Assembly (NCBI GenBank): GCA_964511425.1
Contig: CAZEFI010000076.1
Location: 1 to 6,248, forward strand
Direction: 5' to 3'
DNA from: Bin55 sp964511425
GTDB lineage: Bacteria; Pseudomonadota; Gammaproteobacteria; Pseudomonadales; Azotimanducaceae
Length of the DNA: 6,248 nucleotides
Shown here: piece after piece, positions 1 to 6,206 of the stretch
Layout of the letters: every line of letters starts with the position of its first letter
How positions within the stretch are numbered: the first letter of the stretch is position 1
Notes under the pieces: generated by a model
Seen by the model: only the letters and a program-made list of their open reading frames with translations
Told to the model about the DNA's origin: nothing
Database searches by the model: none
Made by a program: the position numbers and the translations under genes

Positions 1-609
1 GGCCAAGATTTGCCTCTAGTCACGGTGCTGTTAATCACGACAAGCGAGTTTCTGCAGCGTTGGGTTTGGGCTCTTTTAATAGGAATCTTGATCGGTTTGT
101 TTCTGATTCGGTATTCGCTTTCAATTGGACCGATTCGAACGGCATGGCATCGGCTCAAACTATCCTTACCATCATTTGGTTGGTTCGCCCGAAGTTTAAA
201 CGCAGCGCGCTATGCTAATACCTTAGCGATTCTTGGCTCCAGCGGAGTCCCGTTGGTAGAAGGTATGAAGATTGCGTCGAACGTTGTAAATAACCTTTGG
301 ATTCGTAAACTCTTAGAACAAGCGTACACGCACGTTAGCGAAGGAACTAGCTTAAATAAAGCATTAGATACGACGAAACAGTTTCCGCCGATCTTCATAC
401 ACATGATTGCGAGCGGCGAAATGAGTGGCTCACTCGACAAGATGCTGTTTAAATCTGCTGAATACCAACAACAAGATTTACAACGAATTATCGACACGAT
501 GGTCGAACTCTTTCGCCCAACGATGTTATTGTTCATGGCGGGGATGGTATTCTTTATCATGATCGCCGTTCTTTTACCAATTCTTAGTATGACCCAATTG
601 GCAATTTAA
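1..609 (+). CDS. gspF: GspF, T2SS inner-membrane platform protein (5' end cut by window edge)
   Basis: This is the C-terminal half, 202 residues, of the polytopic inner-membrane protein of the T2SS assembly platform, which contacts the GspE ATPase and GspL. The frame is open from base 1 (GQD then LPLVTVLL), so the TTG at base 10 is an internal Leu codon and not a start. Family members are about 400 residues, so roughly the first 200 lie upstream. Visible parts, numbered from base 1, are a membrane segment at about 20-38 (VWALLIGILIGLFLI), then the second cytoplasmic T2SSF domain with GSSGVPLVEGMKIA at about 79-92, EGTSLNKAL at 114-122 and FPPIFIHMIASGEMSGSLDK at about 128-147, and a last membrane helix at about 173-194. 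The GExSGxLdk motif is typical of GspF/PilC. The stop TAA lies one base before the gspG start, which fits coupled translation. Type IV pilus PilC is the nearest alternative, but the gspG-M neighbours decide for GspF. Confidence 0.96.
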   Translation, partial: GQDLPLVTVLLITTSEFLQRWVWALLIGILIGLFLIRYSLSIGPIRTAWHRLKLSLPSFGWFARSLNAARYANTLAILGSSGVPLVEGMKIASNVVNNLWIRKLLEQAYTHVSEGTSLNKALDTTKQFPPIFIHMIASGEMSGSLDKMLFKSAEYQQQDLQRIIDTMVELFRPTMLLFMAGMVFFIMIAVLLPILSMTQLAI

Positions 610-610
610 C

Positions 611-1066
611 ATGAAACTTATACAACGAAAATCAAACAAAAAATCCAAAACAAAAGGTTTCACTTTGTTGGAAATGCTGGTGGTGGTGTTGATTATCGGG
701 CTACTCGTTACGATCGTAGTTGTCAATATCGCACACCGTCCAGATGAAGCTCGAGTAAAGGCTGCAAAAGCGCAAATTGCGCAATTCTCACAAGCATTAG
801 ACATGTACAACCTCGATAACTCCCATTACCCGTCAACAGATCAGGGATTGGACGCGTTATTCAATGAACCGTCAGGTTTTCCACAACCTCCAGCTTGGGG
901 TCCAAAACCCTATATGAGAGGGAAGAAAGCACCACTAGATCCGTGGGGAGAAGAGTACCAGTACGTGCTAGACGATGATGGAGAGTTTTTGATCACGTCT
1001 TTAGGCGCGGATCGAGAGGAAGGTGGTACTGAACTCGGCGCGGATATTAAATCCGACGAACTGTAG
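611..1066 (+). CDS. gspG: GspG, major pseudopilin of the T2SS
   Basis: This is the major subunit of the periplasmic pseudopilus, 151 residues as a precursor. A basic 16-residue leader ends in KG, followed by FTLLEMLVVVLIIG. GspO/PilD prepilin peptidase should cut between G16 and F17, leaving Glu at mature position 5 (E21). After the hydrophobic helix come the GspG hallmarks: HRPDEARVKAAKAQI (42-56), ALDMYNLDNSHYPSTDQGL (62-80), PLDPWGEEYQY (108-118) and the C-terminal LGAD...GADI loop (131-146), which corresponds to the calcium-binding loop of the family. The sequence ends five residues after GADI, without the GNW-type tail of some relatives. An oddity is that mature position 22, Pro in the GspG proteins I recall (VVPN), is Val here (VVVN, precursor residue 38). 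The ATG lies one base after the gspF stop, and no clear Shine-Dalgarno is seen, so coupling is likely. Confidence 0.98.
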   Translation: MKLIQRKSNKKSKTKGFTLLEMLVVVLIIGLLVTIVVVNIAHRPDEARVKAAKAQIAQFSQALDMYNLDNSHYPSTDQGLDALFNEPSGFPQPPAWGPKPYMRGKKAPLDPWGEEYQYVLDDDGEFLITSLGADREEGGTELGADIKSDEL

Positions 1067-1086
1067 CTTAATCTCTTCCTAGCTTG

Positions 1087-1100
1087 GACCGATCCCGGTT
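1087..1100 (+). promoter_or_regulatory. Possible hairpin against the gspH GTG start
   Basis: ACCG (1088-1091) and CGGT (1096-1099) are perfect inverted arms around the 4-base loop ATCC, and a G-U pair (1087/1100) could extend the stem. It sits in the only sizeable gap among the pseudopilin genes (1067-1100) and touches the start codon, where a Shine-Dalgarno would normally be. It could lower GspH translation relative to the abundant GspG, but this is inference. A stem of 4-5 pairs can occur by chance. Confidence 0.3.
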
Positions 1101-1637
1101 GTGTACAAGAACAAGCAGCGCGGCTTTACGCTCCTTGAGTTACTCGTTACTCTTGTTATTGTCGGAATTCTCATAACTTTCGTTGCAGTTTCGTTCACCA
1201 CCAATACGCACAAGCACGAAATTCGCGCCGAGGCAACACAGCTTGCTCGAAAAATCGAACTAATTCGTCGCGTGGCTACAACACACAATGAGACGTGGGG
1301 AGTGCGTATTAGTCGAGGCAGTTACCAGTTTTTGAAATTTGACCAAGATGAAAAACTATGGCGTGAATCAAGTGACCGACGCCACAGAAATCATGATCTA
1401 CCTGACAACATGTTTTTGCAGTTTGATGGCAATCAGGATATTCCAGCGTTGACTGACAAACTTGACGAACTTGAACCCGAAATGATGGTGGTACCGGGCG
1501 GGGAAATGACACCGTTCATCCTGTACTGTAAGCATGAATACAGTGAACATGTACGTGTCCTTGAGTCGGACGGACTAAACCAAGTGGAGGTGTTTACCAG
1601 CGACGAATTTACGAATCGAGATCCCGACGATGAGTAA
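1101..1637 (+). CDS. gspH: GspH, minor pseudopilin of the T2SS
   Basis: This is a minor pseudopilin of 178 residues. The short leader (residues 1-8, ending QRG) is cut before F9, and the mature N-terminus FTLLELLVTLVIVGI has Glu5 (E13). The soluble domain shows the GspH/FimT pattern: TWGVRISRGSYQFLKFD (65-81) with a following W at 87, then the late motif VPGGEMTPFIL (131-141). The start is GTG at 1101. An in-frame stop lies at 1080-1082, and no ATG or other plausible start lies between it and the GTG; starting here gives a normal leader. No Shine-Dalgarno is visible, and a small hairpin (1087-1100) directly abuts the start. Its end overlaps the gspI start by 8 bases. The C-terminus is acidic (RDPDDE). 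GspH is thought to join the pseudopilus shaft to the I-J-K tip complex. Confidence 0.95.
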   Translation: MYKNKQRGFTLLELLVTLVIVGILITFVAVSFTTNTHKHEIRAEATQLARKIELIRRVATTHNETWGVRISRGSYQFLKFDQDEKLWRESSDRRHRNHDLPDNMFLQFDGNQDIPALTDKLDELEPEMMVVPGGEMTPFILYCKHEYSEHVRVLESDGLNQVEVFTSDEFTNRDPDDE

Positions 1638-2022
1638 ATTATTTAAACGCGGCTTCACGCTTGTCGAAATGATGGTTGCGATTGCTATTCTCGCAATTTC
1701 TGCTATGCTCATCTACTCGAGTAATAGCAACGCTATCCGGCATCAGTTAATGTTGGAAGAGACCACGATCGGACATTGGTTGCTGTTGAACGCAATCGAA
1801 GAAGAAAAAATCAATCGAGTCGTTTCTCCCGAGTTAGCAACCGAGCCTATCGAAAGCAAAACTGTAGATTTTGGACATAAAAGATACCTCATCACTAGAA
1901 ATTCATTAGAAACCGACAACGACGATGTTGAATTGGTGGACTTTTCGATCGAGCTTATCGATCCAGACACCGGTGATCATCTAATCGATCACATCACGAC
2001 CATGATGCCCAAGAGCGAATGA
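1630..2022 (+). CDS. gspI: GspI, minor pseudopilin of the T2SS
   Basis: This minor pseudopilin of 130 residues is close to the usual family length. The leader MSKLFKRG is cut before F9, and the mature end FTLVEMMVAIAILAIS has Glu5 (E13). The family signature that follows the helix, in which paired hydrophobic residues precede an Asn, appears as TTIGHWLLLNAIEEEKI (45-61). The C-terminal half (KRYLITRNS..., DDVELVDFSIELIDP) fits the small GspI beta domain. In studied systems GspI binds GspJ and GspK to form the tip complex that starts pseudopilus assembly. The ATG lies within the last codons of gspH (8-base overlap), and the TGA stop shares bases with the gspJ ATG, so translation is likely coupled on both sides. 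Confidence 0.95.
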   Translation: MSKLFKRGFTLVEMMVAIAILAISAMLIYSSNSNAIRHQLMLEETTIGHWLLLNAIEEEKINRVVSPELATEPIESKTVDFGHKRYLITRNSLETDNDDVELVDFSIELIDPDTGDHLIDHITTMMPKSE

Positions 2023-2717
2023 AAAAGAAAGGTTTTACGCTCATGGAAATGCTAGTGACGCTCGCGTTGTTTGCAATGATAGGTTTAATTTCGAGTCAGT
2101 TGCTCTACCAAACAGCCGACCTGTCTTTAACTATGGTTGGACGGAGCGACTATATCACGGATATTCATCGCGCGATGAGCGTGATTGATCGCGATATGCG
2201 GCAGATCGTGAACCGAGGAATTCGGGATGAACTAGGAGAGTTAATGGATCCGTTAACGCTAGATGACGGTCGACTGTTACAGTTCAGTCGTATGGGTTGG
2301 TTAAATCCGTTCGAAGAATCTCGTGCTAGCGTGCAACGCGTGGAGTACAGTTTCGACCAAGATACCCTTAAAAGACGGTATTGGCACGTATTGGATCGTG
2401 GGCAAGCAGCGGTTGCGGTAACCCAAACAGTATTGCGAGGAGCCAATGTGCAGTTTGAATTGATAGACTCGCAAAACGAAACGCTTACTACCTATCCAGA
2501 GTATCTCGACGTGGAAGAACTAGTTCCGGAGATTGGTGACCCTGGGCTTGGTGAGGAAGATGAAGAGACTCGTCCCATCGCTATCAAACTAACATTTTCA
2601 CTACCTGATATCGGATCAATGGAACGCGTTTGGTTGATACCGAACGTCCCGACGATTCCAGAAGTAGAAACTGAAACACCCGAAGAGGGTGGCGTACCTC
2701 CAGCTCCCAACTCGTAA
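2019..2717 (+). CDS. gspJ: GspJ, minor pseudopilin of the T2SS
   Basis: This minor pseudopilin of 232 residues is part of the I-J-K tip complex. A very short leader, MKKKG, is cut before F6, and the mature FTLMEMLVTLALFAMIG has Glu5 (E10). GspJ features are the helix RAMSVIDRDMRQIVNRGIRD (51-70), FSRMGWLNPFEESRASVQRV (89-108), the paired LKRRYWHVLDRG (117-128), and a closing strand IAIKLTFSLPDIGSMERVWLIP (187-208). Between the last two blocks lies a strongly acidic stretch (about 160-185, with GEEDEET), and the protein ends in a Pro/Glu-rich tail (about 209-232). Both look like flexible additions to the usual fold. The start overlaps the gspI stop in an ATGA arrangement. Confidence 0.95.
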   Translation: MKKKGFTLMEMLVTLALFAMIGLISSQLLYQTADLSLTMVGRSDYITDIHRAMSVIDRDMRQIVNRGIRDELGELMDPLTLDDGRLLQFSRMGWLNPFEESRASVQRVEYSFDQDTLKRRYWHVLDRGQAAVAVTQTVLRGANVQFELIDSQNETLTTYPEYLDVEELVPEIGDPGLGEEDEETRPIAIKLTFSLPDIGSMERVWLIPNVPTIPEVETETPEEGGVPPAPNS

Positions 2718-2721
2718 AGTG

Positions 2722-3684
2722 ATGGAAAAGAAAACAAAATCTCGAAATAAAGGCGTAGCGTTATTAGGTGTTCTGGCTATTGTCGGTGTTTCTGGGATGC
2801 TTACTGCCCAGCTAGTGACGTTGCAGTCTGTGTCTATTTCGCATGTTCAACTTACAAAAGATTACGATCAATTGCTAGCTTACGCTGCAGGGATTGAAGA
2901 GTTGTTCGCTACTCGGCTCTTAAATGATTGGTTGGAAGCTGATCAACGCCCATTTGATAACCTTGAGGAAGACTGGGCATCAACCGATCTTGATATCGAA
3001 ATTCCTGAGAGCGAGATCAATATTCGCGTATTCGATTTACAATCACAATTCAATGCCAATGCTCTCAACGACCCAGATAGTCTGATAGCAGCAGAGGCAT
3101 TCGATAAACTTTGTTCTGAGTTTAGACTACCGTACGATACATCTGCTAAATTTCGAGACTGGGTCGACGAAGATGAAAGTAACGAGCCAAGCGGCGGCGA
3201 AGATTTTGAATACTCACGTTATGACCCGCCTTTTCGAACTCCAAACCAATTTGCTGTAGACATATCGGAAGTAAACTATTTTCTCAGACTAAACAAAGAA
3301 GAAATGCAGGATTTAGTTGATCACGTAGCCTTGCTACCGACGAATCATTTGATATTGAATATCAATACCGTATCGGAACCAGTACTTGAAGCTATGTTGG
3401 AAAGCGTTAATGTTCAGGAAAATGTGAGTTCCCTAGTCGGAAGTAAAAGAAGCCATTCGGATATTGAGAACTTAATTGCTGACAATCCTTTCTTGGAAGC
3501 ATTACGTCCAAATCTAACCGTGAGCAGTAATTTTTTTAAACTTGAGGGAACAGTCGATATTCCAAATTTAGGACGACTAGATTTCACCTCAGAATTTTTC
3601 AGACACCCCGATTCTGGAGATGTTACGATTTACAAACGGGACTTTGGAAAGCGTCACGAGTGGGACGACGTAGCCATTTATTGA
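2722..3684 (+). CDS. gspK: GspK, tip minor pseudopilin of the T2SS
   Basis: This is the large minor pseudopilin, 320 residues, thought to cap the pseudopilus tip. I chose ATG 2722, four bases after the gspJ stop, because it gives a leader of normal size: MEKKTKSRNKG cut before V12, then VALLGVLAIVGVSG. A GTG at 2719 would add one residue, and starts near 2689 would add an improbable run inside gspJ. Mature position 5 is Gly (G16) instead of Glu, in keeping with the known lack of Glu5 in GspK. Family blocks are FDLQSQFNANAL (104-115), the acidic RDWVDEDESNEPSGGEDFEY (145-164) that matches the conserved DE-rich and probable calcium-binding loop, TPNQFAVDISEV (173-184), ILNINTVSEPVLEAM (211-225) and the end-domain SSNFFKLEG (268-276). 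Confidence 0.96.
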   Translation: MEKKTKSRNKGVALLGVLAIVGVSGMLTAQLVTLQSVSISHVQLTKDYDQLLAYAAGIEELFATRLLNDWLEADQRPFDNLEEDWASTDLDIEIPESEINIRVFDLQSQFNANALNDPDSLIAAEAFDKLCSEFRLPYDTSAKFRDWVDEDESNEPSGGEDFEYSRYDPPFRTPNQFAVDISEVNYFLRLNKEEMQDLVDHVALLPTNHLILNINTVSEPVLEAMLESVNVQENVSSLVGSKRSHSDIENLIADNPFLEALRPNLTVSSNFFKLEGTVDIPNLGRLDFTSEFFRHPDSGDVTIYKRDFGKRHEWDDVAIY

Positions 3685-3689
3685 AGGAG
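3684..3689 (+). promoter_or_regulatory. Strong ribosome binding site of gspL
   Basis: AAGGAG is a near-perfect match to the anti-Shine-Dalgarno. Eight bases separate it from TTG 3698, and it begins on the last base of the gspK stop. This site decides the gspL start, since no ATG lies in frame near it. It is the best Shine-Dalgarno in the operon part of the window. A strong site may offset the weak TTG codon. Confidence 0.85.
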
Positions 3690-3697
3690 CGAATTAT

Positions 3698-4966
3698 TTG
3701 AAAACACTTTACCTGTATCTTCACGATTTTTCTTGGGACGAGACCGACGAAGAAGTCATTTGCTCAGGAACCGTTGAGTGGCTGATAGACGGTGACGAAG
3801 ATACTGAGAAGAGAGTAGGGGAGTGCCAAATCCTAGATTTAAAAACAGAGTTAGAGGAACTCAATGACGATATGCGATTCAATTCGACTGTCTTGTTCCT
3901 CGACGACTCCTACACGCTATTCGTCCGAGAGAAAATACCTGGCCGAAACGTACCACAAATACGTCGCGCTCTTCCGTTTGCGGTTGAAAACTATCTCTCT
4001 CAAGATTTAGAGCACACACACATAGCACATGGACCGATTTCGCGACTGAACGCTATAGACTGTGTCGCCATCGATAGTGAAACTTTCAACAACATACTTC
4101 AGGCACTCAAACTATCGGATGTGTACCCAACCACTTGCACAACTTTTGGTTTGCAGATTCCAAGTCCTCTAGAAGAGCACGATGTACATGTAGTAAAAAA
4201 TGACAAAAACGCCTGGATTCGTACTGCGGAGCACTTAGCTTTGGTTGGAATTGACACACTGCCTGAAGTCATGACAACACTAGAAGGCCACCGAGAACCT
4301 TTGCCAAGTATCCGAATATGGAGCTTTGGTGAAAATAACGATGAGACTAAATTTTTCAATGAAAGTATGTATGAACCGGAAATCTTCGACAATCGCGACC
4401 AAAACTTGATCTCTTTCGCCGTTGAACAATTTGACCCGAGCAATTGCATAAATCTGTTACAAGGAAAGTACTCTGCTAGGGAAAACGCGACAGTAAACGT
4501 TCGACGTTGGGTTACGACTGCGGTCTTCGGAGTTGTCTGTTTGTACGCGTACATCGCGTTACAGGCCTCCGAGGGATTGTGGGCAACCTTTAAAGTGAAT
4601 GCCGTGCAGAATCAAATGAAAGCCCAGTACATAGAAATTTATCAAGAGGAACCAAGAAGCGGCGACATTGCGAAACAAATGCGTAATCGATTAGGGGTAT
4701 CCGGAGATACCTCGAGAGAATTTGATCAATTAGTCGAGCGTCTTGCTGAAATCGTAGCACTGCCCGAACATTCTCCTCAGATAAAGGTTGTTAATTATTT
4801 GGCTGGCCGTCGGGAACTTGACGTTCAATTTGACATATCTAACCTCGAAGCGATGGAAGCATTCATACGGTCTTTAGCGAATGACGAAATTGAAGTTGAA
4901 CGTGGAGCTATAGTTACCAAAGAAAGTTCCGTCCGCGCAAACGTTACCCTAACTCTACGCTCATGA
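3698..4966 (+). CDS. gspL: GspL, T2SS inner-membrane platform protein
   Basis: This bitopic platform protein of 422 residues links the cytoplasmic ATPase GspE to GspF, GspM and the pseudopilins. The N-terminal cytoplasmic part (about 1-268) is the actin-like GspL domain. Its best signature is VPQIRRALPFAVENYLSQDL (88-107) followed by HIAHGPISR, matching the family pattern of P-x-x-x-x-ALPF-x-x-E-x-x-L-x-x-D. One transmembrane helix follows at about 271-288 (WVTTAVFGVVCLYAYIAL) after R269 R270, and a periplasmic ferredoxin-like part runs to the end, with a helical linker at about 290-350. The first 50 residues are unusually rich in Asp and Glu. The start is TTG with a perfect AAGGAG eight bases away, and the next in-frame ATG is far inside the domain. 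The stop overlaps the gspM start by 4 bases. Confidence 0.95.
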   Translation: MKTLYLYLHDFSWDETDEEVICSGTVEWLIDGDEDTEKRVGECQILDLKTELEELNDDMRFNSTVLFLDDSYTLFVREKIPGRNVPQIRRALPFAVENYLSQDLEHTHIAHGPISRLNAIDCVAIDSETFNNILQALKLSDVYPTTCTTFGLQIPSPLEEHDVHVVKNDKNAWIRTAEHLALVGIDTLPEVMTTLEGHREPLPSIRIWSFGENNDETKFFNESMYEPEIFDNRDQNLISFAVEQFDPSNCINLLQGKYSARENATVNVRRWVTTAVFGVVCLYAYIALQASEGLWATFKVNAVQNQMKAQYIEIYQEEPRSGDIAKQMRNRLGVSGDTSREFDQLVERLAEIVALPEHSPQIKVVNYLAGRRELDVQFDISNLEAMEAFIRSLANDEIEVERGAIVTKESSVRANVTLTLRS

Positions 4967-5448
4967 ATACTCTAGTTCGTCAACTTTCCGATTCGTCGAT
5001 TGCTCGATGGTTTCGAACACTATCAAAACGAGAACAAGTTCTAGTCTATGTCGCGCTGATCCTAGTGGGGATCGTGCTCAGCTTTGTACTTTTGTCGTCT
5101 GTCCAGAACTTCCGAAATGACATCGTTGAAGAATATCAGCAGAAACTCGGCGACTTAGACTGGATGAAAGCCAACGTCGAACAAGCAAAGCTGAAAGCTG
5201 CGATGAGTGGTGCTCGTGATCAAGAAGATTGGCGTCCTATTTACCGTATTGCGTCATTACACAACATCGACATAAAGCGCATAGAACCAGGATCGAATGG
5301 TGCTGCTATTGATTTAGAACCTCAAGCATTCCAAGATGTATTAAACTGGATATTTGCATTGCAAGAGGATGCTGGCATGCGCATTGCTGAAGTGCGACTC
5401 ACCGAAGTTGACCTTGGCATGGTTAATACGAACCTGGTAATTCAATAA
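4963..5448 (+). CDS. gspM: GspM, T2SS inner-membrane platform protein
   Basis: This is the small bitopic partner of GspL, 161 residues, which is the normal size. A short cytoplasmic start (1-24) carries the family pattern ARWFRTLSKREQVLV (14-28), followed by one membrane helix at about 26-46 (VLVYVALILVGIVLSFVLL). A helical periplasmic linker (about 47-80) leads to a small ferredoxin-like domain with IYRIASLHNIDIKRIEP (93-109) and AFQDVLNWIFALQEDAGMRI (122-141). GspM stabilises GspL and dimerises through such domains in studied systems. The ATG overlaps the gspL stop (ATGA), so translation is coupled. This is the last T2SS gene: the following gene is a VOC protein, not gspN. Confidence 0.95.
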   Translation: MNTLVRQLSDSSIARWFRTLSKREQVLVYVALILVGIVLSFVLLSSVQNFRNDIVEEYQQKLGDLDWMKANVEQAKLKAAMSGARDQEDWRPIYRIASLHNIDIKRIEPGSNGAAIDLEPQAFQDVLNWIFALQEDAGMRIAEVRLTEVDLGMVNTNLVIQ

Positions 5449-5512
5449 ACCTTTAAAATTCTGAGCTTACTTTTCACCGGTTTCGGCACTTTTTTTACTT
5501 TGAGGAATTTCT
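5449..5512 (+). other. Spacer between T2SS operon and VOC gene
   Basis: This 64-base gap is the longest in the coding part of the window. It contains a T7 run (5490-5496) preceded by only a three-pair stem (CCG-GTTT-CGG, 5478-5486 region), which is too weak to call an intrinsic terminator. TAAAAT at 5454-5459 resembles a -10 box, but I find no matching -35. It ends with the VOC ribosome binding site, GAGGA at 5502-5506. Whether the VOC gene is read through from gspM or has its own promoter cannot be settled by eye. Confidence 0.4.
5502..5506 (+). promoter_or_regulatory. Ribosome binding site of the VOC gene
   Basis: GAGGA lies six bases before ATG 5513, a standard Shine-Dalgarno distance. 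It supports the chosen start and shows that this gene does not depend on coupling to gspM. Confidence 0.75.
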
Positions 5513-5932
5513 ATGTCAGAATGTAATGTTTACTTAACCTTTAATGGGAATTGTCGAGAAGCTTTCGACTTTTATCGTAGTGTTTTCGGTGGCGAGTTCG
5601 AATATGTAGCAACGTTCGCCGAACTACCTGATAAGTATCCGAAAAGTGTGGAAGACGAAAATCGCATCATGCACGTTTCGCTTCGAGTCAAGGATGGGGT
5701 GTTAATGGGTAGCGACACAAGCAGTACCACGCCTCCAGTCGATACCGGTAATAACTTTTCGATATCGATCACCACGTCCAGTGTTGAAGAAACAGATACT
5801 TTCATTGAGAAGATGGCGACCAACGGAACGGTGACTATGTCAGCAGAACACACCTTTTGGGGAGCATATTTTGGTATGTGCCGAGACCAATTTGGAATCA
5901 ACTGGATGTTTAGTACTGCGTCCGAAGAATGA
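5513..5932 (+). CDS. PhnB/YjdN-like VOC-family protein
   Basis: This small cytosolic protein of 139 residues belongs to the vicinal oxygen chelate (glyoxalase/bleomycin resistance/dioxygenase) fold, of the PhnB-like type often named after 3-demethylubiquinone methyltransferase. Family marks are the start VYLTFNGNCREAFDFYRSVFGGEFEY in pattern (6-31: NGNCxEAxxFYxxxFGGE), RIMHVSLRVKDGVLMGSD (51-68) with His54, the second-repeat strand NFSISITTSSVEETDTFIEK (81-100), and FWGAYFGMCRDQFGINWMF (115-133), in which W-G-x-x-x-G and D-x-FG-x-x-W are conserved. No signal peptide or membrane helix is visible. Such proteins lie in many contexts and their substrates are mostly unknown. E. coli YjdN is a relative without an established reaction, so I assign no function. 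It is separated from gspM by 64 bases and has its own Shine-Dalgarno, and nothing links it to secretion. Confidence 0.9.
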   Translation: MSECNVYLTFNGNCREAFDFYRSVFGGEFEYVATFAELPDKYPKSVEDENRIMHVSLRVKDGVLMGSDTSSTTPPVDTGNNFSISITTSSVEETDTFIEKMATNGTVTMSAEHTFWGAYFGMCRDQFGINWMFSTASEE

Positions 5933-5986
5933 ATTTTCGGTGCGAGCGTGAATTTCTTCGCCTAAATTAAATTACAATAAATAGAA

Positions 5987-6013
5987 AAGAGTGATACTGG
6001 TTGATCACTTCTT
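5987..6013. terminator. Hairpin after the VOC gene, possible terminator
   Basis: AGTGAT (5990-5995) pairs with ATCACT (6004-6009) around an 8-base loop. Three further pairs (AAG 5987-5989 with CTT 6011-6013) form after a one-base bulge. It lies 54 bases after the VOC stop. On the + strand it is followed by CAACACA, not a T run, so it is a poor intrinsic terminator in that direction. On the minus strand the hairpin is followed by a T-rich stretch (reading TTCTATTTATT), but no minus-strand gene enters from the right within the window. Confidence 0.3.
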
Positions 6014-6045
6014 CAACACAGACATGAACGTAGATTAAGGCACCA

Positions 6046-6083
6046 GTTCTCGCGAACGCGATCTCTGATATCGAGAAAGTTCT
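6046..6083. repeat. Cluster of nested short inverted repeats
   Basis: GTTC-TCGC-GAAC (6046-6057) can fold into a 4-pair hairpin. TTCTCG (6047-6052) and CGAGAA (6072-6077) form a longer, competing inverted repeat around 19 bases. AGAA-AG-TTCT (6074-6083) adds a third. The arms are short and mutually exclusive, so structure is possible but not shown. Confidence 0.3.
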
Positions 6084-6149
6084 TCCAATGCATGCTGGGC
6101 TCACATTAGGCGTAGATTGGCAGATAAGAACTCACTCGGTAAGATTTTC

Positions 6150-6166
6150 ATTGCTTCGAATGCAAT
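6150..6166. promoter_or_regulatory. Inverted repeat ATTGC-N7-GCAAT, operator-like
   Basis: Five-base perfect arms ATTGC and GCAAT flank TTCGAAT, whose first six bases (TTCGAA) are themselves palindromic. It lies two bases from the AT-rich palindrome at 6169-6183 and about 75-90 bases upstream of the ATG at 6240. A regulator site is possible, but no known operator is recognised. Confidence 0.3.
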
Positions 6167-6168
6167 CG

Positions 6169-6183
6169 TATATAGTCTATATA
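6169..6183. promoter_or_regulatory. AT-rich 15-base palindrome, possible promoter core or operator
   Basis: TATATAG-T-CTATATA is a perfect inverted repeat with 7-base arms and a single central base. It offers several -10-like hexamers (TATATA at 6169 and 6178). TTTTCA at 6145-6150 is 18 bases from the first of these and matches the -35 consensus at only four of six positions. It may be a promoter or a dimeric repressor site for a gene beyond the right edge. Confidence 0.35.
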
Positions 6184-6206
6184 TGACACGTTAGGGCACC
6201 TCTACT

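Noticed and set aside
2689..2721. Earlier start for gspK inside gspJ.
   Set aside because: It would lengthen the prepilin leader with unrelated residues and overlap gspJ more. ATG 2722 gives a normal basic leader right after the gspJ stop.
4099..4554. Minus-strand reading frame of 151 codons inside gspL.
   Set aside because: It lies opposite a clear GspL domain, has no recognisable features, and shows the composition of an antisense shadow.
5478..5496. Intrinsic terminator after gspM (CCG-GTTT-CGG then T7).
   Set aside because: The stem has only three pairs, too weak for an intrinsic terminator. The T run alone is not enough.
6100..6176. tRNA-like element: 5-pair stem with a TTCGAAT loop (6150-6166) resembling a T arm, and TTGG...AGA upstream resembling a D loop.
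   Set aside because: The closing pair of the T stem is C-G instead of the invariant G-C. The expected anticodon stem positions (6128-6132 with 6140-6144) do not pair, and no acceptor stem or CCA is found.
6088..6186. Reading frame of 32 residues on the + strand.
   Set aside because: No proper ribosome binding site, no recognisable protein features, and its end runs through the palindromes. A frame this short is expected by chance.
5961..6197. Integron attC-like core words (GCCTAA at 5960-5965 and GTTAGGG at 6190-6196).
   Set aside because: The right-hand word does not fit GTTRRRY at its last base, there are no paired L/R boxes between them, and there are no gene cassettes or integrase.
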